In this document: piece by piece, positions 21,047 through 28,993 of the stretch
Layout of the letters: each line of letters starts with the position of its first letter
Position numbering within the stretch: the first letter of the stretch is position 1
From: JBOGDS01 sp050743075
GTDB taxonomy: Bacteria; Actinomycetota; Actinomycetes; Jiangellales; Jiangellaceae
NCBI GenBank assembly: GCA_050743075.1
Contig: JBOGDS010000001.1
Coordinates: forward strand, 31,552-95,551
Direction: 5' to 3'
DNA length: 64,000 nt
Translations under genes and position numbers: made by a program
Notes under the pieces: generated by a model
What the model saw: only the letters and a program-made list of their open reading frames with translations
Databases searched by the model: none
Told to the model about the DNA's origin: nothing

Positions 21047-21052
21047 TACGGT
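21047..21052 (+). promoter_or_regulatory. Putative -10 box (TACGGT) of the lipoprotein gene
   Basis: TACGGT ends 6 bases before GTG 21059, a leaderless arrangement that also selects this start. Confidence 0.45.
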
Positions 21053-21058
21053 TGGCCT

Positions 21059-21727
21059 GTGGGTTTCCGTGTGGTGGCTCTCGTCGCCGTCGCGGTCCTG
21101 TTCGTCGGCGGTTGCGGCGACGGGGACGACGACGGCCAGGCGCTACCGCCGCCGTCGGCAACCGGCACCTCGACCGGAACGGGTCCGGACCCGACGCCGT
21201 CCGACCTGACGGTTACGCCGTCGCCGAGCCCAACCGGGCCGACCATCCCCACCGACTGCCAGGACGTCGTCCCGTTCACCCGGGTCGCGCAGGCACTCGC
21301 GGTGCCCGTGGAGGGTGACAGCATCCGGGTGTACGACGACACCTTCCAGGAACCTTCCGGCCGCACCGGCCGGCTGACCTGCGGTTACGGCGCCGCCCCT
21401 CCGGCGGGCGGGGGCGAGCCGGTTCCGAAGGTCGAGATCGCCGTCAGCTCGTATACCGACCCGGCCACCGCCGCGGGACGCATCGACCTGACCGTCGGCG
21501 ACGTCCGCGGCCGCGGTGGGCAGGTCGAGGCGTTCGAGATCGCAGGCCGGCCCGGGTTCTTCCTGACCGACGCCGAAGCGGTCACGTACGTCGTGGCCGA
21601 CGACGACAAGACCCTGGTGGTGACGCTCGTGCGCGGCGTCGTTCCGCAGCCTGCCGAACGGGTCGTGTTGGTCACCCTGGTCGAGACCGCGCTCGCGGAC
21701 GGCCCCAGCGCGACACCCACGACCTGA
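21059..21727 (+). CDS. Hypothetical lipoprotein
   Basis: 222 residues. Signal peptide GFRVVALVAVAVLFVGGC with a lipidated Cys19, then an acidic/Thr-Pro linker (DGDDDGQALPPPSATGTSTG) and a soluble domain of about 150 residues beginning TDCQDVVPFTRVAQALAVPV, with two further Cys. I do not recognise the domain; the organisation resembles DUF3558-like mycobacterial lipoproteins, but this is weak. The start was chosen from the signal peptide and the -10 box. It lies 13 bases upstream of the membrane-anchored phosphodiesterase gene in the same direction. Confidence 0.75.
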   Translation: MGFRVVALVAVAVLFVGGCGDGDDDGQALPPPSATGTSTGTGPDPTPSDLTVTPSPSPTGPTIPTDCQDVVPFTRVAQALAVPVEGDSIRVYDDTFQEPSGRTGRLTCGYGAAPPAGGGEPVPKVEIAVSSYTDPATAAGRIDLTVGDVRGRGGQVEAFEIAGRPGFFLTDAEAVTYVVADDDKTLVVTLVRGVVPQPAERVVLVTLVETALADGPSATPTT

Positions 21728-21740
21728 CGGCGGGCACCAC

Positions 21741-23606
21741 ATGCGTCGAGCGCTCCCCGCGCCGGGTCTGCTGGTCGTCCTGACGACGGCGGTCCTGGCC
21801 GAGCTGATGCGGGTCTCGTTCCCCCTCCTCTACGACTTCGCCGGGCAGATCGGGTTTGCCACTGCGGCCGCTGTCGTGCCCCTGCTGTTCGCCGTCTCGC
21901 TGGTCGCCGGCCCGTTGGGCGCCGTCGTGGGCGTGCGTGCCCTGCTGGTCATCGGGGTCGGTGGGCTGGCCCTCGCCCGGGTCGTGACTCAGATCTCGAC
22001 GACCCCTGTCCTCGCGGTCGCGCTCGGCGGTCTGTTGGCGGGGCTGGTGGGGATCTCTGTCGCGCTGCGAGTCTCTGTCGCCCGGGTCGGTCCGGCCGTG
22101 ACCGGATCGGCCCTCTTCCTCGGGCTGGCGATCGACACCGCGATCCGGCTCGGTCTGACGACCTGGGACGCTGCCTGGCGCTCCGACCCGTTCTCCTGGG
22201 GCGTGGGTCTCGCGGTGCCGGTCGGAGTGGTCGCGGCGTTGCTGAGCGTGGCACGCGCGGGCGGCGCGTGGGGTGCGGACTCGCTGCGGTTCGCCGCCCT
22301 GCCGGGGCCGCTGTTGGCCCTGCAGGCGCTCTTCCTGGCCAACCCCGGATTCGGTGCGTCGTCCGGGCAGGTCGGCTTGCCGACCGCCGGGGCTGTCACG
22401 CTGGTCGGGCTGGGCCTCGCCGCGGCGGTGCCGGCGGCTCGTGGCCGCATCGGCTGGGTCGCCGGCGCGATCCTGGTGGCGGTGGCCGCAGCGCTGACGG
22501 GTCCCACCGGCCTGACCGGGTCGGCGGCCTTGGTCGGCTTGCTGGTGGGCCAGGTGGCCGTAGGCGCGGTCGTGGCGGCGGCGTGCGAACGGGCCGCGAC
22601 CGGCTCGGATGGTCGCAGCGTGGTGCGAACCGGGCTGGGTGCGGCCGTAGGCACCCTGGCCCTGGTGGCGTCGCTGCTGCCGTACCAGATCTCCTACGAG
22701 CTGCCGCTCGGCGTGCCGCAGTTCACCTTCGCCGTGGTGGCCGCGGTCGCCCTACTCCTGGCCGCGGGATTGGCTCCGGAGCGAGCCGACGACACCGTCG
22801 CACCGCCGCCGCTGCGCTGGGCGGCCGCGCTCGCACCGGTGCCGCTCCTGCTGGTGCCTGCCTGGCTCGCGCTGACCTGGCCCTCGCCCGCGGGCGGCAC
22901 CGACGACGACGTACGCGTGGCCACCTACAACATCCACGCGGCGGTCGACTGGAACGGCCGGCTCGACCCCGAGGCGACCGCCGAGGTGCTCGAGAACGGC
23001 GGAGCCGAGGTCGTGATGCTGCAGGAGGTGGCCCGCGGCTGGCCGCTCGCCGGGGGCCTGGACACGGCATCCTGGCTCGGCCGGAGGCTCGGTGCCGATG
23101 TCGCGTACGGCACGGCCGCCGACCATCAGTTCGGCAACGCCGTTCTCTCCACCCGGCCGATCCTGGAGCGCTGGTCCGAGACCCTGGATCGTGGCGGCGG
23201 CACCATGCAGCGGGGATTCGTCGGTGCGACGATCCGCCTGGGCGACTCGACCGTCGACGTCTGGAGCACTCACCTCCAGCACCAGGACCACACCACCGCG
23301 ACCCGGCAGGCGCAGGCGCGCGCTGTGATCGAAGCCTGGGCCGGCGCGGAGCGCACGGTGATCGGAGGGGATCTGAACTCGCGGCCGAACTCAGCGGACA
23401 TCGGACCCTGGTTCGATGGCACCGGCCTGGTCTCGGCCCAGGATGTTGCCGGCGACCCGGCGTGGAACACGTCGCCAGCACTCCACCCTGACCATCGGAT
23501 CGACTGGATCTTCGGTTCGGCCGACCTCGAGTTCACCGATGTCGCCGTCCCGCAGACGCTGGCCAGCGACCACCTGCCGATATTCGCGACGGTGCGCGGG
23601 ACTTGA
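21741..23606 (+). CDS. Membrane-anchored endonuclease/exonuclease/phosphatase (EEP) family protein
   Basis: 621 residues. The first ~380 form about 10 membrane segments (starting LLVVLTTAVLAELMRVSFPL). The last ~240 are an EEP domain with all metal/catalytic motifs: VRVATYNIH, VVMLQEV, WSTHLQHQDH, GGDLNSRPNS, DHRIDWIF and SDHLPI. EEP enzymes cut phosphodiesters in DNA, inositol phosphates or sphingolipids; the large membrane part suggests an envelope lipid or nucleotide substrate outside the membrane (inference). ATG start 21741 follows the lipoprotein gene by 13 bases. Its stop codon lies inside the HAIR operator of hsp20. Confidence 0.85.
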   Translation: MRRALPAPGLLVVLTTAVLAELMRVSFPLLYDFAGQIGFATAAAVVPLLFAVSLVAGPLGAVVGVRALLVIGVGGLALARVVTQISTTPVLAVALGGLLAGLVGISVALRVSVARVGPAVTGSALFLGLAIDTAIRLGLTTWDAAWRSDPFSWGVGLAVPVGVVAALLSVARAGGAWGADSLRFAALPGPLLALQALFLANPGFGASSGQVGLPTAGAVTLVGLGLAAAVPAARGRIGWVAGAILVAVAAALTGPTGLTGSAALVGLLVGQVAVGAVVAAACERAATGSDGRSVVRTGLGAAVGTLALVASLLPYQISYELPLGVPQFTFAVVAAVALLLAAGLAPERADDTVAPPPLRWAAALAPVPLLLVPAWLALTWPSPAGGTDDDVRVATYNIHAAVDWNGRLDPEATAEVLENGGAEVVMLQEVARGWPLAGGLDTASWLGRRLGADVAYGTAADHQFGNAVLSTRPILERWSETLDRGGGTMQRGFVGATIRLGDSTVDVWSTHLQHQDHTTATRQAQARAVIEAWAGAERTVIGGDLNSRPNSADIGPWFDGTGLVSAQDVAGDPAWNTSPALHPDHRIDWIFGSADLEFTDVAVPQTLASDHLPIFATVRGT

Positions 23607-23622
23607 GTCGCCTCGACTCAAG
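23602..23622 (+). promoter_or_regulatory. HAIR operator (HspR-binding inverted repeat)
   Basis: CTTGAGT-N7-ACTCAAG, a perfect match to the HspR-associated inverted repeat known from streptomycetes and mycobacteria, where HspR represses dnaK, clpB and hsp20 genes. It overlaps the stop codon of the upstream EEP gene and lies 55 bases before the hsp20 start. hspR itself is not in the window. Confidence 0.9.
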
Positions 23623-23677
23623 TTATGCGGAGTGGCAGCCGTGGTCGGCTGCGGCACTTCTCATCTGGAGGTTTCAC

Positions 23678-24142
23678 ATGAGCACACGTGTCCTGCGGCG
23701 CGATCCGTTCGTGCCGTTCGACGCCCTGTTCCGGTCGGCGTTCGTGCCGGGCCGGGACCGGTTCGTCCCCGCGGTCGAGGTCGTCCGGGACGGCGACGAC
23801 GCGCTGGTTCGCGTCGAGCTGCCCGGCCTGGACGCCGAGCGCGACGTGACGGTCGAGGTCGACCAGGGCCGCCTGGTGGTCCGCGGCGAGCGGCGCGATG
23901 AGCGCGCCGACGAGCGCAACGGTCACGTACTGCGCGAGGTCCGCTACGGCACCTTCCGGCGTTCCTTCGGCCTGCGCGCGCACGTGACGGGCGACGACGT
24001 CACCGCGACCTACGACGCGGGCGTCCTCACCGTGCGGGTCGCGGGCGCGTATGCCGGGACGACGGCGCGGCGCATCCCCGTTTCCGCATCTGGCGCTGAG
24101 GCCGTCGAGGCCGACGCGTCCGAGGAGCAGGCAGCGGCCTGA
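23678..24142 (+). CDS. hsp20: Hsp20/alpha-crystallin small heat-shock protein
   Basis: 154 residues. Short N-terminal arm (LRRDPFVPFDALFRSAFVPG), an alpha-crystallin domain (about 28-120) with VRVELPGLDAERDVTVEVDQ, GRLVVRGER and the closing DAGVLTVRVAG, and a short C-terminal tail with RRIPV (I-x-I/V type anchor). Forms oligomers that hold unfolding proteins for refolding by DnaK/ClpB. ATG 23678 has GGAGG seven bases upstream; the longer frame from 23603 overlaps the operator. Regulation: the HAIR element at 23602-23622 predicts HspR repression released on heat shock. Confidence 0.93.
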   Translation: MSTRVLRRDPFVPFDALFRSAFVPGRDRFVPAVEVVRDGDDALVRVELPGLDAERDVTVEVDQGRLVVRGERRDERADERNGHVLREVRYGTFRRSFGLRAHVTGDDVTATYDAGVLTVRVAGAYAGTTARRIPVSASGAEAVEADASEEQAAA

Positions 24143-24159
24143 GCCCGACGGGCCACCTG

Positions 24160-24226
24160 ATGGCACGCTGAACTGCTGCCACGGCCGAGCATTCGTCCCG
24201 GTTTGTGGAGCGGTTCAGCGTGCCAT
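24160..24226 (+). repeat. Palindromic repeat family D, copy 1
   Basis: 67-bp element in the hsp20-coaE spacer. 14-bp perfect arms ATGGCACGCTGAAC / GTTCAGCGTGCCAT (24160-24173, 24213-24226) around 39 bases. The second copy at 53263-53328 shares the arms with changes on both sides that keep pairing, and shares TTTGTGGArCGGTTCA just before the right arm. Confidence 0.75.
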
Positions 24227-24248
24227 CCCGCTCCGGCGGGCTCTCTCC

Positions 24249-24254
24249 TAGGCT
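24249..24254 (+). promoter_or_regulatory. Putative -10 box (TAGGCT) of coaE
   Basis: TAGGCT ends 6 bases before ATG 24261; leaderless arrangement. Confidence 0.5.
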
Positions 24255-24260
24255 TCCGCC

Positions 24261-25460
24261 ATGTTGCGCGTCGGGCTGACCGGTGGCATCGGTTCGGGCA
24301 AGTCGACGGTGGCGGGACGCCTGGCCCGGCTGGGTGCGGTCGTCGTCGATGCCGACGTGATCGCCCGGGAGGTCGTCGAGCCTGGCACCCCTGGGCTCAG
24401 CCGGGTCGTGGAGACGTTCGGCTCCGGCGTGCTCGCTGCCGACGGGTCGCTCGACCGCGCGATGCTCGCCCGCATCGTCTTCGCCGACGAGGGGCGACGG
24501 CAAGCGCTGAACGCGATCGTCCATCCGCTCGTGGCCCAGCGCAGGGACGCGCTCGTCGCGGATGCGCCCGCAACCGCCGTCGTCGTCGAGGACATTCCGT
24601 TGCTCGTCGAGAACGGCCTGGGCGCCGCCTTCCATCTCGTCGTCGTGGTCCATGCGCCGCCGGAGGAGCGGGTCCGCCGGCTGGTTGCCGAGCGCGGGAT
24701 GGACGCCGACGACGTGTGGGCGCGGGTCCGGTCCCAGGCCGACGACGACGCTCGTCGCGCCGCCGCCGACGTGTGGCTCGACAACTCGGGGTCGCCCGAC
24801 CAGACGCGGGCGGCTGCCGACGTGCTCTGGGGCGAGCGGCTGGTTCCGTTCGAGCGGAACCAGCGAACACGCGCAGCGGCGAAGAGGCCGGGCGGGCCTA
24901 CGCTGGCCGACTACGACGACGCCTGGCCGGGCCAAGCCGCTCGCCTGTCCGCCCGGGTGGCGCTCGCCGCCGGACCCCATGGGCTGGCCGTCGACCACGT
25001 CGGCTCGACGTCGATTCCTGGTCTCCGGGCGAAGGACGTCGTCGACCTTCAGCTGGCCGTCCCGTCACTGACGGATGCCGACGCCGCCCGGTCGGCACTC
25101 GAGGAGGCGGGCTTCCCGTACAAGGGCGCGTCCTCCGACGCATCGCATCCGTCCGACCCGGATCCGGAACGCTGGCACAAGCGGATGCACGGGTCGGCCG
25201 ACCCCGGCCGCGTCGTCCACCTGCACGTGCGGGAGGCGGGGTCGCCGGGCCGGCGGTACGCGCTGCTGTTCCGCGACTGGCTGAGGGCCGAGCCCGCCGA
25301 GGCGGCCGCGTACGAGGCGGAGAAGCTGCGCCTCGCCGCAGCTCACGAGACGGCGGCGGCGTATGCCGACGCGAAGGAACCATGGTTCCTCGCGACGCTC
25401 CCGCGGGCCGAGACCTGGGCCGACCGTACGGGCTGGTCGGTGCCGCTTCCTTCTTCGTGA
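24261..25460 (+). CDS. coaE: Dephospho-CoA kinase fused to a GrpB/UPF0157 domain
   Basis: 399 residues. N-terminal CoaE (about 1-195): P-loop GGIGSGKST at 8-16, DADVIAREVVEPG and IPLLVENG. It phosphorylates the ribose 3'-OH of dephospho-CoA, the last step of CoA synthesis. From about 220 a GrpB/UPF0157 domain of the nucleotidyltransferase superfamily: LAVDHVGSTSIPGLRAKDVV (the GS-x9-D/E-type signature), WHKRMHGSADPGRVVHLHVR and the final RDWLRAEP stretch. The same fusion is known in actinobacteria, including mycobacteria; the role of the second domain is unclear. ATG 24261 follows a -10 box by 6 bases. Confidence 0.95.
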   Translation: MLRVGLTGGIGSGKSTVAGRLARLGAVVVDADVIAREVVEPGTPGLSRVVETFGSGVLAADGSLDRAMLARIVFADEGRRQALNAIVHPLVAQRRDALVADAPATAVVVEDIPLLVENGLGAAFHLVVVVHAPPEERVRRLVAERGMDADDVWARVRSQADDDARRAAADVWLDNSGSPDQTRAAADVLWGERLVPFERNQRTRAAAKRPGGPTLADYDDAWPGQAARLSARVALAAGPHGLAVDHVGSTSIPGLRAKDVVDLQLAVPSLTDADAARSALEEAGFPYKGASSDASHPSDPDPERWHKRMHGSADPGRVVHLHVREAGSPGRRYALLFRDWLRAEPAEAAAYEAEKLRLAAAHETAAAYADAKEPWFLATLPRAETWADRTGWSVPLPSS

Positions 25461-25507
25461 CGAGGCGAACTCACCGTAACGGTCGGCTCGACCGGAGACA
25501 TCACTGG

Positions 25508-25579
25508 GCGAACAGGTGCTTCACGAGGTTCCGGTGCCTGGTGAAGCACCCGCCAAGGTGGTGAACGTGATCAACGGAC
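25508..25579 (-). repeat. Palindromic repeat family A, copy 2
   Basis: 72 bp, inverse orientation to copy 1 at 6305-6376 and about 67/72 identical. One hairpin pair is lost (CCTCGTG instead of CCTGGTG in the right arm, read on the minus strand). Located in the coaE-uvrB spacer. Confidence 0.85.
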
Positions 25580-25646
25580 AATGGCGTCCGCGCCGGGCGC
25601 CGGCGGGCTGAGGGCTGGGACGGGCCAGCCTGTCGGCGCCGCGACG

Positions 25647-25652
25647 TACGGT
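25647..25652 (+). promoter_or_regulatory. Putative -10 box (TACGGT) of uvrB
   Basis: TACGGT ends 7 bases before GTG 25660. An SOS box was not recognised here. Confidence 0.45.
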
Positions 25653-25659
25653 TGACGTC

Positions 25660-27771
25660 GTGCGACCTGTTACCGAGATCAAGCGCAGCATGACCCCGTT
25701 CGAGGTCGTCAGCGACTGGGCGCCGTCGGGCGACCAGCCACAGGCGATCCACGAACTGGAGCGTCGTGTCCGCGGGCGCGAGCAGGACATCGTTCTGCTC
25801 GGTGCCACCGGGACCGGCAAGAGCGCGACCACCGCGTGGCTGGTCGAGCGGGTCCAACGGCCCACGCTGGTCATGGCGCCGAACAAGACACTGGCAGCGC
25901 AGCTCGCCAACGAATTCCGCGAGCTACTGCCGAACAACGCGGTCGAGTACTTCGTCTCCTACTACGACTACTACCAGCCCGAGGCGTACATCCCGCAGAC
26001 CGACACCTACATCGAGAAGGACTCCTCGATCAACGAGGAGGTCGAGCGGCTCCGGCACGCGGCCACAGCGAGTCTCCTGACCCGTCGCGACGTCGTCGTG
26101 GTCGCCACCGTGTCATGCATCTACGGCCTGGGCAGCGCCCAGGAGTACCTCGACCGGATGGTCTGGCTGCGGGTCGGCGAGGAGCGCGACCGGGAGGCGT
26201 TGCTGCGCCGGTTGGTCGAGATCCAGTACGCACGCAACGACCAGAACTTCACCCGCGGCACGTTCCGGGTGCGCGGCGACACCCTCGAGATCATCCCGAT
26301 GTACGAGGAGTTGGCGCTGCGCGTCCAGTTCTTCGGCGACGAGATCGAGCGGATCATGACGCTGCACCCCCTCACCGGCGAGGTGATCCGCGAGGAGGAC
26401 GTCGTGCACGTCTTCCCGGCCTCGCACTACGTCGCTGGGCCCGCGCGCATGGAACGGGCGATCAGGGACATCGAGGTCGAGCTGGCCGAGCGGCTCGAGA
26501 CGCTGGAACGGCAGGGCAAGCTGCTGGAGGCGCAGCGGCTGCGCATGCGCACCACGTACGACATCGAGATGATGCGCCAGGTCGGGTTCTGCTCCGGCAT
26601 CGAGAACTACTCGCGCCACATCGACGGGCGTACGGCCGGCAGCGCCCCCAACTGCCTGCTCGACTACTTCCCTGAGGACTTCCTGCTGGTCATCGACGAG
26701 TCCCACGTGACCGTCCCGCAGATCGGCGGCATGTACGAGGGCGACATGAGCCGCAAGCGCACACTCGTCGACCACGGATTCCGGCTGCCCAGCGCCATGG
26801 ACAACCGGCCGCTGCGCTGGGAGGAGTTCCTCAAGCGCATCGGCCAGACCGTCTACCTGTCGGCCACGCCAGGCCCGTACGAACTCGGCAAGGCCGCAGG
26901 GGTCGTCGAGCAGATCATCCGACCCACGGGCCTGGTTGACCCGGAGGTCGTCGTCAAACAGACCAAGGGGCAGATCGACGACCTGATGGACGAGATCAGG
27001 CTCCGCACCGACCGTAACGAGCGGGTGCTGGTCACCACGTTGACCAAGAAGATGGCCGAGGACCTCACCGACTACCTGCTCGAGCACGGCATCCGGGTCC
27101 GCTACCTGCACAGCGAGGTCGACACCCTGCGGCGGGTCGAGTTGCTGCGCGAGCTGCGGCTGGGCGAGTACGACGTGCTGGTCGGCATCAACCTGCTCCG
27201 GGAGGGTCTCGACCTGCCCGAGGTGTCGCTGGTGAGCATCCTGGACGCCGACAAGGAAGGGTTCCTGCGCTCGGGCAGGTCGCTCATCCAGACCATCGGC
27301 AGGGCGGCCCGCAACGTGTCCGGCCAGGTGCACATGTACGCCGACACGGTCACTGCGTCGATGCGCGACGCGATCGACGAGACCAACCGACGCCGGCAGA
27401 AGCAGGTGGCCTACAACGCCGAGCACGGCATCGACCCGACCCCGCTGCGCAAGCGGATCAGCGACATCACCGAGCTGCTCGCGCGGGAGGACGCCGACAC
27501 CGAGGCCCTGGTCGGTGGGTCCGGGCGGGCGCAGAGCCGCGGCAAAGCCCCGGTGCCGGGCATGCGCAGCACGTCGGAAACGGGGCGGCACGCTGCCGAG
27601 CTCGCCGGGATGCCGGCCGCGGACCTCGCGCAGCTCATCCAGCAGCTCACCGCCCAGATGCACGCGGCCGCTGGAGAGCTGCAGTTCGAGTTGGCGGCCC
27701 GGCTGCGCGACGAGGTCGCGGAGCTGAAGAAGGAGCTACGCGGCATGCACGAGGCCGGAGTCGCCGGGTGA
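25660..27771 (+). CDS. uvrB: UvrABC system protein B
   Basis: 703 residues, full length. DNA damage-verifying helicase-like subunit of nucleotide excision repair. Walker A GATGTGKSA (about 47-55), the beta-hairpin YYDYYQPEAYIPQTDTYIEK that clamps DNA, Walker B LLVIDESHV, helicase motifs V/VI (GINLLREGLDLPEVSLV, QTIGRAARN) and a C-terminal UVR motif (about 660-695, LQFELAARLRDEVAELKKEL) that contacts UvrC. GTG 25660 gives the usual N-terminus (PFEVVSDWAPSGDQPQAI) and follows a -10 box. The stop overlaps the next gene start by 4 bases. Confidence 0.97.
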   Translation: MRPVTEIKRSMTPFEVVSDWAPSGDQPQAIHELERRVRGREQDIVLLGATGTGKSATTAWLVERVQRPTLVMAPNKTLAAQLANEFRELLPNNAVEYFVSYYDYYQPEAYIPQTDTYIEKDSSINEEVERLRHAATASLLTRRDVVVVATVSCIYGLGSAQEYLDRMVWLRVGEERDREALLRRLVEIQYARNDQNFTRGTFRVRGDTLEIIPMYEELALRVQFFGDEIERIMTLHPLTGEVIREEDVVHVFPASHYVAGPARMERAIRDIEVELAERLETLERQGKLLEAQRLRMRTTYDIEMMRQVGFCSGIENYSRHIDGRTAGSAPNCLLDYFPEDFLLVIDESHVTVPQIGGMYEGDMSRKRTLVDHGFRLPSAMDNRPLRWEEFLKRIGQTVYLSATPGPYELGKAAGVVEQIIRPTGLVDPEVVVKQTKGQIDDLMDEIRLRTDRNERVLVTTLTKKMAEDLTDYLLEHGIRVRYLHSEVDTLRRVELLRELRLGEYDVLVGINLLREGLDLPEVSLVSILDADKEGFLRSGRSLIQTIGRAARNVSGQVHMYADTVTASMRDAIDETNRRRQKQVAYNAEHGIDPTPLRKRISDITELLAREDADTEALVGGSGRAQSRGKAPVPGMRSTSETGRHAAELAGMPAADLAQLIQQLTAQMHAAAGELQFELAARLRDEVAELKKELRGMHEAGVAG

Positions 27772-28121
27772 CGTTCGACGAGCTGCTCGAGTACTGCCTG
27801 GCCAAGCCCGGGGCGTGGCAGGACGAGCCCTGGGAGGGAGACGTCGTCGCCAAGGTGGGCGACAAGATCTTCGCGTTCCTCGGGTCGGGTGGCTCCGTCG
27901 GCGTCAAGTGCGGCGCCAACCGCGACGAGGCTGACGAGTGGCTGCACCGCTTCCCGGACGACGCCCACGTCATGGCCTACATCGGCCGGTCCGGCTGGAA
28001 CACCCTCGACATCGGCGGCGCCATCGCCGAGGACGAGATCTGCCAGGCCGTCGACGACTCCTACGAGACGGTCGTCGCGAAGCTGCCCAAGCGCCTACGC
28101 CCTGCCCGCAGCCGGTCGTGA
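27768..28121 (+). CDS. MmcQ/YjbR family DNA-binding protein
   Basis: 117 residues, family-typical length. MTFDELLEYCLAKPGAWQDE, VGDKIFAFLG, VGVKCGANRDEADEWLHRFP and a final GWNTLDIGGAIAEDEICQAV helix match the YjbR (CyaY-like) fold. Proteins of this family bind nucleic acids weakly and their role is unknown. The GTG start overlaps the uvrB stop by 4 bases (GTGA), so the gene is translated with uvrB. A long hairpin (28125-28191) follows directly. Confidence 0.85.
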   Translation: MTFDELLEYCLAKPGAWQDEPWEGDVVAKVGDKIFAFLGSGGSVGVKCGANRDEADEWLHRFPDDAHVMAYIGRSGWNTLDIGGAIAEDEICQAVDDSYETVVAKLPKRLRPARSRS

Positions 28122-28124
28122 AGA

Positions 28125-28191
28125 TCGTGTCGTGAAGATCGTGAAGTCTCCAGCACCTGCTGGAGACTTCACGACAATCTTCACGACACGA
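28125..28191 (+). terminator. Long hairpin (family C) between convergent genes
   Basis: Arms 28125-28155 and 28158-28191 pair over ~31 bp with a single 3-base bulge, closing on CAGCA-CC-TGCTG. It lies 4 bases after the YjbR stop and before the convergent DUF664 remnant, so a two-way terminator is plausible. The left flank also carries a TCGTGAAGATCGTG direct repeat. No second copy was seen in the window. Confidence 0.6.
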
Positions 28192-28226
28192 GTGGGGGTG
28201 AGCTCCGCGTCGCGGGATGGTCGGCC

Positions 28227-28744
28227 TCAGCCGTCGAAGCCGGTCGCGCCGTCGATCTGCTCGCGGAGGATGTCCATGTGGCCGGCGTGCCGAGCGGTCT
28301 CCTCGATCATGTGAACGTAGGTCCAGCGCAAGGAGACCCGTCCTGACCTCGGATGCGGCACAGTGTCGTCCAGAGCGAGGTCAGACGCGGCGCCGCGAGA
28401 CTCCGCGCACGCGCGCTCGTAGTCGCGCACCAGGTCGTCGACTGTCTCGTGCCTGCCGACGGCCCAGCCGTCGTTCTCGTCCACCCCACCCACGTCGTCA
28501 GGCGTACGCCGAGCGAGTACCAGCTGAAACCACTCTCGCTCCACCGCAGTCACGTGCTTCACGACACCGGCGAGTGTCGTCAGAGACGGACACGCCGGTC
28601 GCGTGCCTGCTCCTCGGAGAGGCCCATCAGCTTGCGCGCGACAATCCCGCGGTAGAGATCGAGAAACGTCTCCAGGACCTCACGTTCTCCGCTGGCGCTG
28701 ACCAGTTCGTCGGGCGCCAGCGGCGGATCGGGCTGCTGCGTCAT
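28227..28744 (-). pseudogene. DinB/DUF664-type protein, frameshifted
   Basis: From ATG 28744 the minus strand reads MTQQPDPPLAPDELVSASGE, EVLETFLDLYRGIVARKLMG, LSEEQARDRRVRL and then TGA. The next frame continues TLAGVVKHVTAVEREWFQLV to the C-terminus, with YVHMIEETARHAGHMDILRE, the DinB-fold metal-site helix. One base is missing near 28595 (expected ...RLSLTTLAGVVKH). DUF664/DinB proteins are small four-helix, often mycothiol- or bacillithiol-linked enzymes. The remaining sequence is well conserved, so either the lesion is recent or it is a sequencing error. Confidence 0.8.
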
Positions 28745-28834
28745 GCGAGCACCTTGGCAGAGCCTCGGCCAGAATGGCCGGCCGGTGGTCGTCGACGGCG
28801 ACGCAGTGGTTGCGCCATGAGAGAATCGGTGACG

Positions 28835-28945
28835 CGTGGAGGGGAGTATTCCTTCGCGGCGGTGTCGTCATCACGGTTGCTCACTCGCAGGGCGCCCGGT
28901 GCCGCCGGCCCGTGACCCGGGCGGGAGAGACCTCTGGTCGGTGTG
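28835..28945 (+). ncRNA. yybP-ykoY (Mn2+) riboswitch upstream of terC
   Basis: The two hallmark segments of this class are present in order: GGGGAGUA (28841-28848) at the 5' side and GAGACCUCU (28927-28935) at the 3' side. Between them are TCGTCATCACGG and a GC-rich hairpin (GCCCGTGACCCGGGC). The 5' GGAGG can pair with CCTC to close the outer stem. This motif senses Mn2+ and commonly controls TerC/MntP-type membrane proteins, as found here about 50 bases downstream. Boundaries are approximate. Confidence 0.75.
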
Positions 28946-28993
28946 TTGGCGCCCGCGACGCACCGTGGCGGCCGGAGAGAGGACCCCTGCATC

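Noticed and set aside
6305..25579. CRISPR-like array or phage attachment sites suggested by the repeated elements
   Set aside because: The copies are 19 kb apart, inverted, with no regular spacing and no cas or integrase genes.
25641..25660. Possible SOS/LexA box upstream of uvrB
   Set aside because: No sequence close to the actinobacterial consensus TCGAAC-N4-GTTCGA could be found there.
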